From the NCBI GenBank assembly GCA_036245805.1, contig BTRK01000005.1, forward strand, positions 5,952,001 through 6,016,000: DNA of 64,000 nucleotides, given 5' to 3'. Below the pieces are notes generated by a model, which was not told the DNA's origin, did no database searches, and worked only from the letters and a program-made list of their open reading frames with translations. This document shows, piece by piece, positions 31,810-45,100 of this stretch. A program made the position numbers and the translations under genes. The DNA comes from Pristionchus mayeri (taxonomy: Eukaryota; Nematoda; Chromadorea; Rhabditida; Neodiplogasteridae). Each line of letters begins with the position of its first letter. Position 1 is the stretch's first letter.

Positions 31810-34484
31810 TCATAACAAAGAAAGAGACACCAAAATCAGTGGAGTGATCGCTGATCCTGAAAAGTGAAATAACTGAAATCAGGAATATTCCAATCACCGT
31901 ATCGCACTGCTCCGGATGTCGTTGGATTCGACGTCATCGTGGTCACAGTCTGCAGATTCTTGGTTGAAGTACTGACGTACTTCGGGTGATCCGTCGGCGT
32001 GGTTGGCCTGAAGGGTACGGTTTCCCAAAATACTGTAAAGTTACAATATACCGAGATGTAGGCCTGGTTGTGGTGGCGGTATTATCAGTTTTGCTATTGC
32101 TTGTGTGAGTAGTTGATTCAGTGCTTGGGCGAACAGACAGTTCAGTGCTAGTTACAGCAACGACATCTGTGGTTGGATCTGTTCCTAGCGTAGTTTCCAG
32201 CCGTTGTTCATTGCGAGGAGTGAGTCGCACGAGAAACTGCTGATCCGGATCATCTCTGGTCCAGGAAATAATCAGATTCTGAAATTTATTGTGAATTGAA
32301 TTTTCAGTTACGCGAAACATACGTTAGTTTGCTGAAGTGTAATCTCATCGTTGTAGTAGTTTTCGAACCATCTTAAATGAATGATTTTTTTACAAAAGTA
32401 TGGTAGAATCAAGTGCAAAGAATAAATTTCGCTTACTTGTAAACATCGTTTGTGATATCCGTAACGATAACAGGATTGGACACGTCCGTATTGATTACTT
32501 GTGAAGTTATGTTGACATCGTAGGCCCTTAAATATTGTTTTCGTTAACTTTTTTAAATCAAATTATTACCTGGAACTGGTGTACTCAAAGGAGACAGTTG
32601 AGGGGTAGAGCGAGGAATAATATTGCTAAAATATTATAAATTTATTTCAAAAAAATTTAATGCTCACTTCTCCACTCAGACACCCGATGAACCCCGGTGA
32701 AGCTGCGAAAGAGAGTCCAGAGAAATCGAGCTTTTCAGGAAAAGTAGTCATGTTTTATTGATTAGACCATATACCATAATATGCCAGCTTCCTAAAACTG
32801 AGAATTTGTTTACCGATTCCAACAACAGCTGTGAATGCGGTGTTTGTGTCGGGGAAATCGTCCAGGGCGTAGTATATCGAAATCAGAGGGCTGTAGACGT
32901 TCACTTCCATGTCCGCGAGTGCATTTTCGTCGCTGAATCTTTTTCACTTGAATCAGGCCTCCTATTTACACCAATACAGCCTATCGATGTATGTCCGCTC
33001 AGTCAGTTTCGAAAATAATGATTTGAATCGATCTTACTCCTGTTCCAGCACGTTCACACATGCATCCTCCTCGTTGGTGAACGCGTCGAAACCAGTCAAG
33101 CCGGAGAGGAAGCGCGTGGGCTGCAACGAAAATGGTATTTTTTCACCAGAATTTAGCCGTTTCTCCCTCCTCACTCTCACTTTTGAAATCGCATGTAAAA
33201 TACGAAATGTTGGCGTTCATTTTATAATCTATCCATAAAATGAATGACTCACTCCGTCCGTCTTCGTGCGAAGCGTGAACGGCGCCGCACTCATCACAGT
33301 GATCACTTGAGTCGAGATTGGAGCCGTGTTGAGATCGGCAGCTTCGTATACGATCGCAATGACATTGTTGTCTGCAATTTAGAGTTTGCAAATAGAAACG
33401 TGAATATGCTTTGGAGATACGAATAGAAAGAGCAGGTGCTCATTCTACGGCCTCAGTTACCGGCCAGAGAGGAGAATGTTCGGAATCAAGAAATTATTGT
33501 CTACGAAGCCAGTCCTAGTGCTTACCAGAGTCGTACTTCCGCACGAGCCACACAGCTAGGGGCGCTGTCGCCGTGCGGGGATTTGTGTTGTGGAAGCTGA
33601 GGTCGACATCGTCGTCCTCAATTGGCCATTTCTTATGGAAGTATGGACACTAGGTTGGGTGAGAACTATGACATCATGCTTCATTTGATAACTTCTAAGG
33701 TTATACCGAATATGTCAAAGGGGACATGAAGTCATAGTTCTCATTCAACCTAGCGCCGAAATAAGGGCTGGAAAGTGTACCTCAACATCAAAGTAGCCCT
33801 TCTGATCACCTTTCTTCAGCAGAGAAATGGCATAGAGGCTCCAATATGAAGACATTGTTGAGGACTAGCACAACAGCATTCATAACGTACGTGAGATAAA
33901 AATAAAGATATAGCAAAGAGTAAGGGAGCAGAAAGAAGATGACCATCAATCTCAGAAGTTCGAGAAACGGTACCACGCTCTCTTCATTTTAAGCACTCTC
34001 TCGACCGGTAGAGTGGCGAGATAGTGTGTAGAATCAAGAGTGCGAGGTATCGTTTCTCGAACTCTATTCAGAACTTGGTACTTAGTATACCTCATTACTT
34101 ATTTGACATATAGAAGACGACCATTAATCAAAGGATGCACTTACTTGGTCACGTCCTCATTTCGGTGATCGTGCACCTCTATGCGCTTCGCAATAGCAGC
34201 AGATGACTCTGGCACCGAAACGTACATTCGGCAGCCGAATTGGCAGAATGAATGAGGAGGTATGCTCACCTAGAGATGTTTGTTGATAACCAATTTCAAC
34301 TTGGAAACCCACCGTGAGAATAGAGAAATCAGTTTCGTCATAAAGTCTGGACTTGTTGAACTGGACGAATGCAACTGAAAAATGCATATTTTTAAAGTTA
34401 TTTTTGTATTTTTTTAATTATTGAAAGCATACCTGCAATCTGCAGGAAAACTGCAAGAGCGATGACTCGCCGTGTCAGCGCCAT
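31810..34484 (-). CDS. array gene F: GPI-anchored mucin-like surface protein
   Basis: Predicted exons: 34484-34433, 34374-34313, 34269-34145, 33838-33781, 33616-33526, 33371-33253, 33120-33038, 32932-32814, about 32736-32668, 32625-32570, 32526-32437, 32371-32323, 32278-32052, 32007-31898, 31856-31810. Signal peptide MALTRRVIALAVFLQIA, with an acceptor (CTCACAG) 3 nt before the ATG. Motifs: FVQFNKSRLYDETDF, FCQFGCRMYVSVPESS, TAPLAVWLVRK, VITVMSAAPFTLRTKTDG, SPLISIYY, LDFSGLSFAASPGFIGC, YDVNITSQVINTD, WFENYYNDEITLQQTN and SWTRDDPDQQFLVRLTP. The stalk is Ser/Thr-rich (about 75 residues). It ends SGAVRYG|GSA then ITPLILVSLSLL, a GPI signal. Oddity: the acceptor before LDFSG reads TTTTCCTGAAAAG where the paralogs have an AG four bases into the same stretch, so the normal splice phase is lost. 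Confidence 0.8.
33646..33757. repeat. 112-bp snapback MITE with CTAGGTTG / CAACCTAG ends
   Basis: Inverted arms CTAGGTTGGGTGAGAACTAT (left) and ATAGTTCTCATTCAACCTAG (right), then GCGCC. It lies in an intron of gene F. End sequence related to 19446 and 9231. Confidence 0.65.
33958..34063. repeat. 106-bp snapback repeat, family 2
   Basis: Arms AGTTCGAGAAACGGTACCAC... and ...GTATCGTTTCTCGAACT around a CTCTCGACCGGTAGAG centre. Lies in an intron of gene F. Confidence 0.65.
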
Positions 34485-36120
34485 ACCCTGTGAGCAATCG
34501 CCTGTCACCTAGAACAAACGGACTTATGACCGCTAATCCGCGGAGACGCGTGGCTAGGCTTTGGCATTATGGTCGGCTCATGGGCCAAGCCTTGCAAACT
34601 GTCAGTTCTAAGACGTATTACAACAGCGAGAATACCTGTGGCACATCATGTGCCAAAAAAGGTAACCGCGTGACAAGCGTTTCTGATAATTCTTCAACAT
34701 TTGATTCTCGTAAATTATTAAGCGCGATAGTGGTTTCGCAGAAAAAAAAGTGAGTAGCGAGAAAATATCACACAATCTTATCATGATCATTACGTGCAAA
34801 GTTGTGAGGACTTTCACTTTATTGACCGCACCCCTACCACTCATTTCGGGGAGCAATCGCAATTAGTTGGACGGATCTAGTGAAAGAAAAGTATAACGTG
34901 ATGTAATGGTGCGTACTTCCTTGTAGATTCTAGTTTCGACTAGCACCGGCTTTGACGGATAGTAAGTAAGCGATACATGAGCCTCTACTCCCGACGGCGC
35001 CACAAAAGCAAGCCGCACCCGCTTTCTTGCAAGAGAGGTGTGAGATGGTTTGCGATGACGGTGTTGATAAGATTTCCATCTAACACACACACATCTAGGC
35101 AACAATTGTGAGCACACTTTTCTGAAGTAAGAGTTCCTGAAGAAATCGTGCCGATGTGTACCCGTCAACTCACGCAAAGGAACAAATGGCCTTTGGTTCG
35201 ATAATCCGTTGATTCGAGCCGGATAGCCTTCGGATTAACGCGACCATAAGTCTAAATCAGATCAATGACGCGAGGGATGCATTGACAGTGTGACGCCTTA
35301 TCGGGTTACGCACTCAACTATCACCGGAATAGAGACCCTTGCAAGAGGGAACGGGTTTTTAACACTAGATCGAATAGACTCTGCCTGATGAGAACCTCGT
35401 ATAGTATGTTTCGTGTAATGGCATTCGTACCATGGAAAACTAATATGAACCAAAAACTTCTTAATAGAGTTTGGTAATCGCCCGCATTAGCACAGTGATT
35501 GCAGAACGTAATTAGTCACAACATCACGCATCTTGGCACATTACCATCACTGATCGCTCCCCATGGACAAGATCACGAGATCATTAGTAATGGATGCGTG
35601 ATGGTAAGGCCCATTACTGTCGCTGAACACTCGTGCTGTCTTATCAGGGCGGGTCGCTTGTAGTGTTGCCACTGCGATCCGAAACACACTTATCGAGCAA
35701 AAAAACAGGCGCACTTTATTAATTTGCAGATATTCAAAAATGGTAATACGCATTGAGTAAAGAAATGTTGAAATTAAGATGAGAAATCAATGATCTGACC
35801 ATCAATACTTGCTCCGTATTCGCGCCTTATAGGTAACGCTGTATAGAGTAGGCTAATGAAAATCGTAAGACAGAGGTTCATCGATCAGACGCCAATTAAA
35901 AGAGGGAGTAACTAAGACATATTTCTCATATAAAGATTGATCATGCTAAGGAATGGTAGGAAGAAATCCGATCATACAACATAAATGCATATATATGTAT
36001 TATTATGTTCATAATACGACAACAATCAAATTTACAAACGACAATATAATGATAGATTGGAAATATAAAGCTCTAACAATGCCCGTGTAATTCAAAATTA
36101 ACAATTGGATATCTATTGAT
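34485..36120. other. intergenic F-G
   Basis: Contains CGCTAATCC (34531-34539), the first half of the motif seen before genes D and E. Nothing else identified in about 1.6 kb; minus-strand ORFs at 34863-35177 and 35547-35753 have no supporting motif. Confidence 0.4.
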
Positions 36121-39100
36121 TCATAACAAATGCAAAGATGCCAAAGTCAGAGCTACGAACGCCGAACCTGGAAATTCAAGATATTGACATCTGGGTGGTG
36201 CAACTTACCGTAATGTGGAGCTCCAGAAGTCGTAGGGCGGGAAGGTGTGGTCGGCAACGGTCTATTCCTGGTTGACGAACTAATGTACTTGGGATGAACG
36301 GTTGGAGTGGTTGGCCTGAGGGAACTTAATTTAGAAAGTGGTGGACAATATAACACAAACCGAGCAGTATTCGGCCTCGTCGTCTTTGCACCAGCAGTGT
36401 GGTTGGAACCACCCCGCGTTGTACGATCGGGCTCCAAACTGGTGTGTTCAATGGGAGTAGTTGTACGGGCAGCATCGGTTGTCGACAGTTCAGGGATTGA
36501 ATCGGTAGTGAGGTCTAGAGGAAAGTCAGGGGCGGTTTGCACTGTGGTCGGGGCAATAGTTGATCCGGAAGTACTGGGTAAGTCAGTGGAGGTCCAGTAG
36601 GGAGGTGAATCGGTTGTGCTACTATTGGTGGAATAATTAGTAGTGGATGAAATATATGTTGATTCGGAAGTACTGGGTAGGTCAGTGGTGGTCGAGTCGA
36701 GGGATGTATCGGTTGTGGTACTATCGGTTGGATAATCAGAAATGGTTGGTGCTATGGTCGTTTCGGATGTACTGGGCATGGAAGGGGTGGTCGAGTAAAG
36801 GGATGTAACGGTCGTGCTACTATCGGTTAGGCTACTTCCGGTGGTAAATTCAGTACTGGAAGGGACAAATGTTGATTCGGAAGTACTGGGTAGGTCAGTG
36901 GTTGTCGAGTCGAGGGATGTATCGGTTGTGGTACTATCGGTTGGATAATCAGAAATGGTTGGTGTTATGGTCGGTTCGGATGTACTGGGAATGAAGGGGG
37001 TGGTCGAGTCGAGGGATGTATCGGTCGGGCTACTATCGGTTAGGCTACTTCCGGTGGTAAATTCAGTACTGGAAGGGACAAATGTTGATTCGGAAGTACT
37101 GGGTAGGTCAGTGGTTGTCGAGTCGAGGGATGTATCGGTTGTGGTACTATCGGTTGGATAATCAGAAATGGTTGGTGTTATGGTCGGTTCGGATGTACTG
37201 GGAATGAAGGGGGTGGTCGAGTCGAGGGATGTATCGGTCGGGCTACTATCGGTTAGGCTACTTCCGGTGGTAAATTCAGTACTGGAAGGGACAAATGTTG
37301 ATTCGGAAGTACTGGGTAGGTCAGTGGTTGTCGAGTCGAGGGATGTATCGGTTGTGGTACTATCGGTTGGATAATCAGAAATGGTTGGTGCTATGGTCGT
37401 TTCGGATGTACTGGGCATGGAAGGGGTGGTCGAGTAAAGGGATGTATCGGTAGTGCTACTATCGGTTGTGCTACTGTCGGTGGTAAATTCAGTACTGGAA
37501 GGGATAACTGTTGAGTCGGAAGTACTGGTTAGGTCAGTGGTGGTCGAGTTGAAGGATGAATCGGTTGTTGTACTATCGGTTGGATAATCAGAAGTGGTTG
37601 GTGCTATGGTCGTTTGGGATGTACTGGGCATGGAAGGGGTGGTCGAGTAAAGGGATGTATCGGTCGTGCTACTATCGGTTGTGCTACTGTCGGTGGTAAA
37701 TTCAGTACTGGAAGGGAGAACTGTTGATTCGGAAGTACTGGGTCGATCAGTGGTGGTCGAATAGAGGGAAACATCGGTTGTGGCACTATCGGTTGGATAA
37801 TCAGAAGTGGTTGGTGCTATGGTCGTTTGGGATGTACTGGACATGGAAGGGGTGGTCGAGTAAAGGGATGTATCGGTCGTGCTACTATCGGTTGTGCTAC
37901 TGTCGGTGGTAAATTCAGTACTGGAAAGGAGAACTGTTGATTCGGAAGTACTGGGTCGATCAGTGGTGGTCGAATAGAGGGAAACATCGGTTGTGGCACT
38001 ATCAGTTGGATAATCAAAAGTGGTTGGTGCTATGGTCGTTTCGGATGTACTGGGCATGGAAGGGGTGGTCGAGTGAAGGGATGTATCGGTCGTGCTACTA
38101 TCGGTTGTGCTACGGTCGGTGGTAAATTCAGTACTGGAAGGGACAACTGTTGATTCGGAAGTACTGGGTAGGTCAGTGGTGGTCGACTCGAGTGATGTAT
38201 CGGTCGTGATACTATCGGTTGTGCTACTATCGGTGGAATAATTAGTAGTGGGTGTGAAATCTGTTGATTCGGAAGTACTGGTAAAGAAAGTTGTGGTCGA
38301 GTCGAAGGATGAATCGGTTGTTGTACTATCTGTGGTAAATCCAAAACTGGAAGGGAGAACTGTTGATTCGGAAGTACTGGGTCGATCAGTGGTGGTCGAA
38401 TAGAAGGAAACATCGGTTGTGGCACTATCGGTTGGATAATCAGAAGTGGTTGGTGCTATGGTCGTTTCGGATGTACTGGGCATGGAAGGGGTGGTCGAGT
38501 AAAGGGATATATCGGTCGTGCTACTATCGGTTGTGCTACTGTCGGTGGTAAATTCAGTACTGGAAGGGATAACTGTTGAGTCGGAAGTACTGGTTAGGTC
38601 AGTGGTGGTCGAGTTGAAGGATGAATCGGTTGTTGTACTATCGGTGGTAAATTCAGTACTGGAAGGGAGAACTGTTGATTCGGAAGTACTGGGTCGAACA
38701 GTGGTGGTCGAATAGAGGGAAACATCGGTTGTGGCACTATCGGTTGGATAATCAGAAGTGGTTGGTGCTATGGTCATTTGGGATGTACTGGGCATGGAAG
38801 GGGTGGTCGAGTAAAGGGATGTATCGGTCGTGATACTATCGGTTGTGCTACTATCGGTGGAATAATTAGTAGTGGATGGGATATATGTTGATTCGGAAGT
38901 ACTGGTAAAGAAAGTTGTGGTCGAGTCGAAGGATGAATCGGTTGTTGTACTATCTGTGGTAAATCCAATACTGGAAGGGAGAACTGTTGATTCGGAAGTA
39001 CTGGGTCGATCAGTGGTGATCGAATAGAGGGAAACATCGGTTGTGGCACTATCGGTTGGATAATCAGAAGTGGTTGGTGCTATGGTCGTTTCGGATGTAC

Positions 39101-42100
39101 TGGGCATGGAAGGGGTGGTCGAGTAAAGGGATGTATCGGTTGTGCTACTATCGGTTTGGCTACTGCCGGTGGTAAATTCAGTACTGGAAGGGACAGCTGT
39201 TGATTCGGAAGTACTGGGTAGGTCAGTGGTTGTCGAATGGAAGGATACATCGGTTGTACTACTATCGGTGGGAAATTCAGTACTGGATGGGACAACTGTT
39301 GATTCGGAAGTGCTGGGTAGGTCAGTGGTGGTCGACTCGAGTGATGTATCGGTCGTGATACTATCGGTTGTGCTACTATCGGTGGAATAATTAGTAGTGG
39401 GTGTGAAATCTGTTGATTCGGAAGTACTGGTAAAGAAAGTTGTGGTCGAGTCGAAGGATGAATCGGTTGTTGTACTATCTGTGGTAAATCCAATACTGGA
39501 AGGGAGAACTGTTGAGTCGGAAGTACTGGGTAGGTCAGTGGTGGTCGACTCGAGGGATGTATCGGTAGTGATACTATCGGTTGTGCTACTATCGGTGGAA
39601 TAATTAGTAGTGGGTGTGAAATCTGTTGATTCGGAAGTACTGGTAAAGAAAGTTGTGGTCGAGTCGAAGGATGAATCGGTTGTTGTACTATCTGTGGTAA
39701 ATCCAAAACTGGAAGGGAGAACTGTTGATTCGGAAGTACTGGGTCGATCAGTGGTGGTCGAATAGAAGGAAACATCGGTTGTGGCACTATCGGTTGGATA
39801 ATCAGAAGTGGTTGGTGCTATGGTCGTTTCGGATGTACTGGGCATGGAAGGGGTGGTCGAGTAAAGGGATGTATCGGTCGTGCTACTATCGGTTGTGCTA
39901 CTGTCGGTGGTAAATTCAGTACTGGAAGGGATAACTGTTGAGTCGGAAGTACTGGTTAGGTCAGTGGTGGTCGAGTTGAAGGATGAATCGGTTGTTGTAC
40001 TATCGGTGGTAAATTCAGTACTGGAAGGGAGAACTGTTGATTCGGAAGTACTGGGTCGAACAGTGGTGGTCGAATAGAGGGAAACATCGGTTGTGGCACT
40101 ATCGGTTGGATAATCAGAAGTGGTTGGTGCTATGGTCGTTTGGGATGTATTGGGCATGGAAGGGGTGGTCGAGTAAAGGGATGTATCGGTCGTGATACTA
40201 TCGGTTGTGCTACTATCGGTGGAATAATTAGTAGTGGATGGGATATATGTTGATTCGGAAGTACTGGTAAAGAAAGTTGTGGTCGAGTCGAAGGATGAAT
40301 CGGTTGTTGTACTATCTGTGGTAAATCCAAAACTGGAAGGGAGAACTGTTGATTCGGAAGTACTGGGTCGATCAGTGGTGGTCGAATAGAAGGAAACATC
40401 GGTTGTGGCACTATCGGTTGGATAATCAGAAGTGGTTGGTGCTATGGTCGTTTCGGATGTACTGGGCATGGAAGGGGTGGTCGAGTAAAGGGATGTATCG
40501 GTCGTGTTACTATCGGTTGTGCTACTGTCGGTGGTAAATTCAGTACTGGAAGGGATAACTGTTGATTCTGAAGTACTGGGTAGGTCAGTGGTGGTCGACT
40601 CGAGGGATGTATCGGTAGTGATACTATCGGTTGTGCTACTATCGGTGGAATAATTAGTAGTGGGTGTGAAATCTGTTGATTCGGAAGTACTGGTAAAGAA
40701 AGTTGTTGTCGAGTCGAAGGATGAATCGGTTGTTGTACTATCTGTGGTAAATCCAAAACTGGAAGGGAGAACTGTTGATTCGGAAGTACTGGGTCGATCA
40801 GTGGTGGTCGAATAGAAGGAAACATCGGTTGTGGCACTATCGGTTGGATAATCAGAAGTGGTTGGTGCTATGGTCGTTTCGGATGTACTGGGCATGGAAG
40901 GGGTGGTCGAGTAAAGGGATGTATCGGTCGTGCTACTATCGGTTGTGCTACTGTCGGTGGTAAATTCAGTACTGGAAGGGATAACTGTTGAGTCGGAAGT
41001 ACTGGTTAGGTCAGTGGTGGTCGAGTTGAAGGATGAATCGGTTGTTGTACTATCGGTTGGATAATCAGAAGTGGTTGGTGCTATGGTCGTTTGGGATGTA
41101 CTGGGCATGGAAGGGGTGGTCGAGTAAAGGGATGTATCGGTCGTGATACTATCGGTTGTGCTACTATCGGTGGAATAATTAGTAGTGGATGGGATATATG
41201 TTGATTCGGAAGTACTGGTAAAGAAAGTTGTGGTCGAGTCGAAGGATGAATCGGTTGTTGTACTATCTGTGGTAAATCCAAAACTGGAAGGGAGAACTGT
41301 TGATTCGGAAGTACTGGGTCGATCAGTGGTGGTCGAATAGAAGGAAACATCGGTTGTGGCACTATCGGTTGGATAATCAGAAGTGGTTGGTGCTATGGTC
41401 GTTTCGGATGTACTGGGCATGGAAGGGGTGGTCGAGTAAAGGGATGTATCGGTCGTGTTACTATCGGTTGTGCTACTGTCGGTGGTAAATTCAGTACTGG
41501 AAGGGATAACTGTTGAGTCGGAAGTACTGGTTAGGTCATTGGTGGTCGAGTCGAAGGATGAATCGGTTGTTGTACTATCTGTGGTAAATCCAAAACTGGA
41601 AGGGAGAACTGTTGATTCGGAAGTGCTGGGTCGATCAGTGGTGGTCGAATAGAGGGAAACATCGGTTGTGGCACTATCGGTTGGATAATCAGAAGTGGTT
41701 GGTGCTATGGTCGTTTCGGATGTACTGGGCATGGAAGGGGTGGTCGAGTAAAGGGATGTATCGGTCGTGCTACTATCGGTTGTGCTACTGTCGGTGGTAA
41801 ATTCAGTACTGGAAGGGATAACTGTTGAGTCGGAAGTACTGGTTAGGTCAGTGGTGGTCGAGTTGAAGGATGAATCGGTTGTTGTACTATCGGTGGTAAA
41901 TTCAGTACTGGAAGGGAGAACTGTTGATTCGGAAGTACTGGGTCGATCAGTGGTGGTCGAATAGAGGGAAACATCGGTTGTGGCACTATCGGTTGGATAA
42001 TCAGAAGTGGTTGGTGCTATGGTCGTTTGGGATGTACTGTGCATGGAAGGGGTGGTCGAGTAAAAGGATGTATCGGTCGTGCTACTATCGGTTGTGCTAC

Positions 42101-45100
42101 TGTCGGTGGTAAATTCAGCTGTGGAAGGGACAGCTGTTGATTCTGAAGTACTGGGTAGGTCAGTGGTGGTCGACTCGAGGGATGTATCGGTCGTGATACT
42201 ATCGGTTGTGCTACTATCGGTGGAATAATTAGTAGTGGATGGGATATATGTTGATTCGGAAGTACTGGTAAAGAAAGTTGTGGTCGAGTCGAAGGATGAA
42301 TCGGTTGTTGTACTATCTGTGGTAAATCCAAAACTGGAAGGGAGAACTGTTGATTCGGAAGTACTGGGTCGATCAGTGGTGGTCGAATAGAAGGAAACAT
42401 CGGTTGTGGCACTATCGGTTGGATAATCAGAAGTGGTTGGTGCTATGGTCGTTTCGGATGTACTGGGCATGGAAGGGGTGGTCGAGTAAAGGGATGTATC
42501 GGTCGTGTTACTATCGGTTGTGCTACTGTCGGTGGTAAATTCAGTACTGGAAGGGATAACTGTTGAGTCGGAAGTACTGGTTAGGTCATTGGTGGTCGAG
42601 TCGAAGGATGAATCGGTTGTTGTACTATCTGTGGTAAATCCAAAACTGGAAGGGAGAACTGTTGATTCGGAAGTGCTGGGTCGATCAGTGGTGGTCGAAT
42701 AGAGGGAAACATCGGTTGTGGCACTATCGGTTGGATAATCAGAAGTGGTTGGTGCTATGGTCGTTTCGGATGTACTGGGCATGGAAGGGGTGGTCGAGTA
42801 AAGGGATGTATCGGTCGTGCTACTATCGGTTGTGCTACTGTCGGTGGTAAATTCAGTACTGGAAGGGATAACTGTTGAGTCGGAAGTACTGGTTAGGTCA
42901 GTGGTGGTCGAGTTGAAGATGAATCGGTTGTTGTACTATCGGTGGTAAATTCAGTACTGGAAGGGAGAACTGTTGATTCGGAAGTACTGGGTCGATCAGT
43001 GGTGGTCGAATAGAGGGAAACATCGGTTGTGGCACTATCGGTTGGATAATCAGAAGTGGTTGGTGCTATGGTCGTTTGGGATGTACTGTGCATGGAAGGG
43101 GTGGTCGAGTAAAAGGATGTATCGGTCGTGCTACTATCGGTTGTGCTACTGTCGGTGGTAAATTCAGCTGTGGAAGGGACAGCTGTTGATTCTGAAGTAC
43201 TGGGTAGGTCAGTGGTGGTCGACTCGAGGGATGTATCGGTCGTGATACTATCGGTTGTGCTACTATCGGTGGAATAATTAGTAGTGGATGGGATATATGT
43301 TGATTCGGAAGTACTGGTTAAGAAAGTTGTGGTCGAGTCGAAGGATGAATCGGCTGTTGTACTATCGGTGGTAAATTCAGTACTGGAAGGGAGAACTGTT
43401 GATTCGGAAGTACTGGGTCGATCAGTGGTGGTCGAATAGAGGGAAACATCGGTTGTGGCACTATCGGTTGGACAATCAGAAGTGGTTGGTGCTATGGTCG
43501 TTTCGGATGTACTGGCATGGAAGGGGTGGTCGAGTAAAGGGATGTATCGGTTGTGCTACTATCGGTTTGGCTACTGCCGGTGGTAAATTCAGTACTGGAA
43601 GGGACAGCTGTTGATTCGGAAGTACTGGGTAGGTCAGTGGTTGTCGAATAGAAGGATACATCGGTTGTACTACTATCGGTGGGAAATTCAGTACTGGATG
43701 GGACAACTGTTGATTCGGAAGTACTGGGCCGATCAGTGGTGGTCGAATAGAGGGAAACATCGGTTGTGGCACTATCGGTTGGATAATCAGAAGTGGTTGG
43801 TGCTATGGTCGTTTGGGATGTACTGGGCATGGAAGGGGTGGTCGAGTAAAGGGATGTATCGGTTGTGATACTATCGGTTGTGCTACTATCGGTGGAATAA
43901 TTAGTAGTGGATGGGATATATGTTGATTCGGAAGTACTGGTAAAGAAAGTTGTGGTCGAGTCGAAGGATGAATCGGTTGTTGTACTATCTGTGGTAAATC
44001 CAAAACTGGAAGGGAGAACTGTTGATTCGGAAGTACTGGGTCGATCAGTGGTGGTCGAATAGAAGGAAACATCGGTTGTGGCACTATCGGTTGGGATAAT
44101 CAGAAGTGTTGGTGCTATGGTCGTTTCGGATGTACTGGGCATGGAAGGGGTGGTCGAGTAAAGGGATGTATCGGTCGTGTACTATCGGTTGTGCTACTGT
44201 CGGTGGTAAATTCAGTACTGGAAGGGATAACTGTTGAGTCGGAAGTACTGGTTAGGTCATTGGTGGTCGAGTCGAAGGATGAATCGGTTGTTGTACTATC
44301 TGTGGTAAATCCAAAACTGGAAGGGAGAACTGTTGATTCGGAAGTGCTGGGTCGATCAGTGGTGGTCGAATAGAGGGAAACATCGGTTGTGGCACTATCG
44401 GTTGGATAATCAGAAGTGGTTGGTGCTATGGTCGTTTCGGATGTACTGGGCATGGAAGGGGTGGTCGAGTAAAGGGATGTATCGGTCGTGCTACTATCGG
44501 TTGTGCTACTGTCGGTGGTAAATTCAGTACTGGAAGGGATAACTGTTGAGTCGGAAGTACTGGTTAGGTCAGTGGTGGTCGAGTTGAAGGATGAATCGGT
44601 TGTTGTACTATCGGTGGTAAATTCAGTACTGGAAGGGAGAACTGTTGATTCGGAAGTACTGGGTCGATCAGTGGTGGTCGAATAGAGGGAAACATCGGTT
44701 GTGGCACTATCGGTTGGATAATCAGAAGTGGTTGGTGCTATGGTCGTTTGGGATGTACTGTGCATGGAAGGGGTGGTCGAGTAAAAGGATGTATCGGTCG
44801 TGCTACTATCGGTTGTGCTACTGTCGGTGGTAAATTCAGCTGTGGAAGGGACAGCTGTTGATTCTGAAGTACTGGGTAGGTCAGTGGTGGTCGACTCGAG
44901 GGATGTATCGGTCGTGATACTATCGGTTGTGCTACTATCGGTGGAATAATTAGTAGTGGATGGGATATATGTTGATTCGGAAGTACTGGTTAAGAAAGTT
45001 GTGGTCGAGTCGAAGGATGAATCGGCTGTTGTACTATCGGTGGTAAATTCAGTACTGGAAGGGAGAACTGTTGATTCGGAAGTACTGGGTCGATCAGTGG

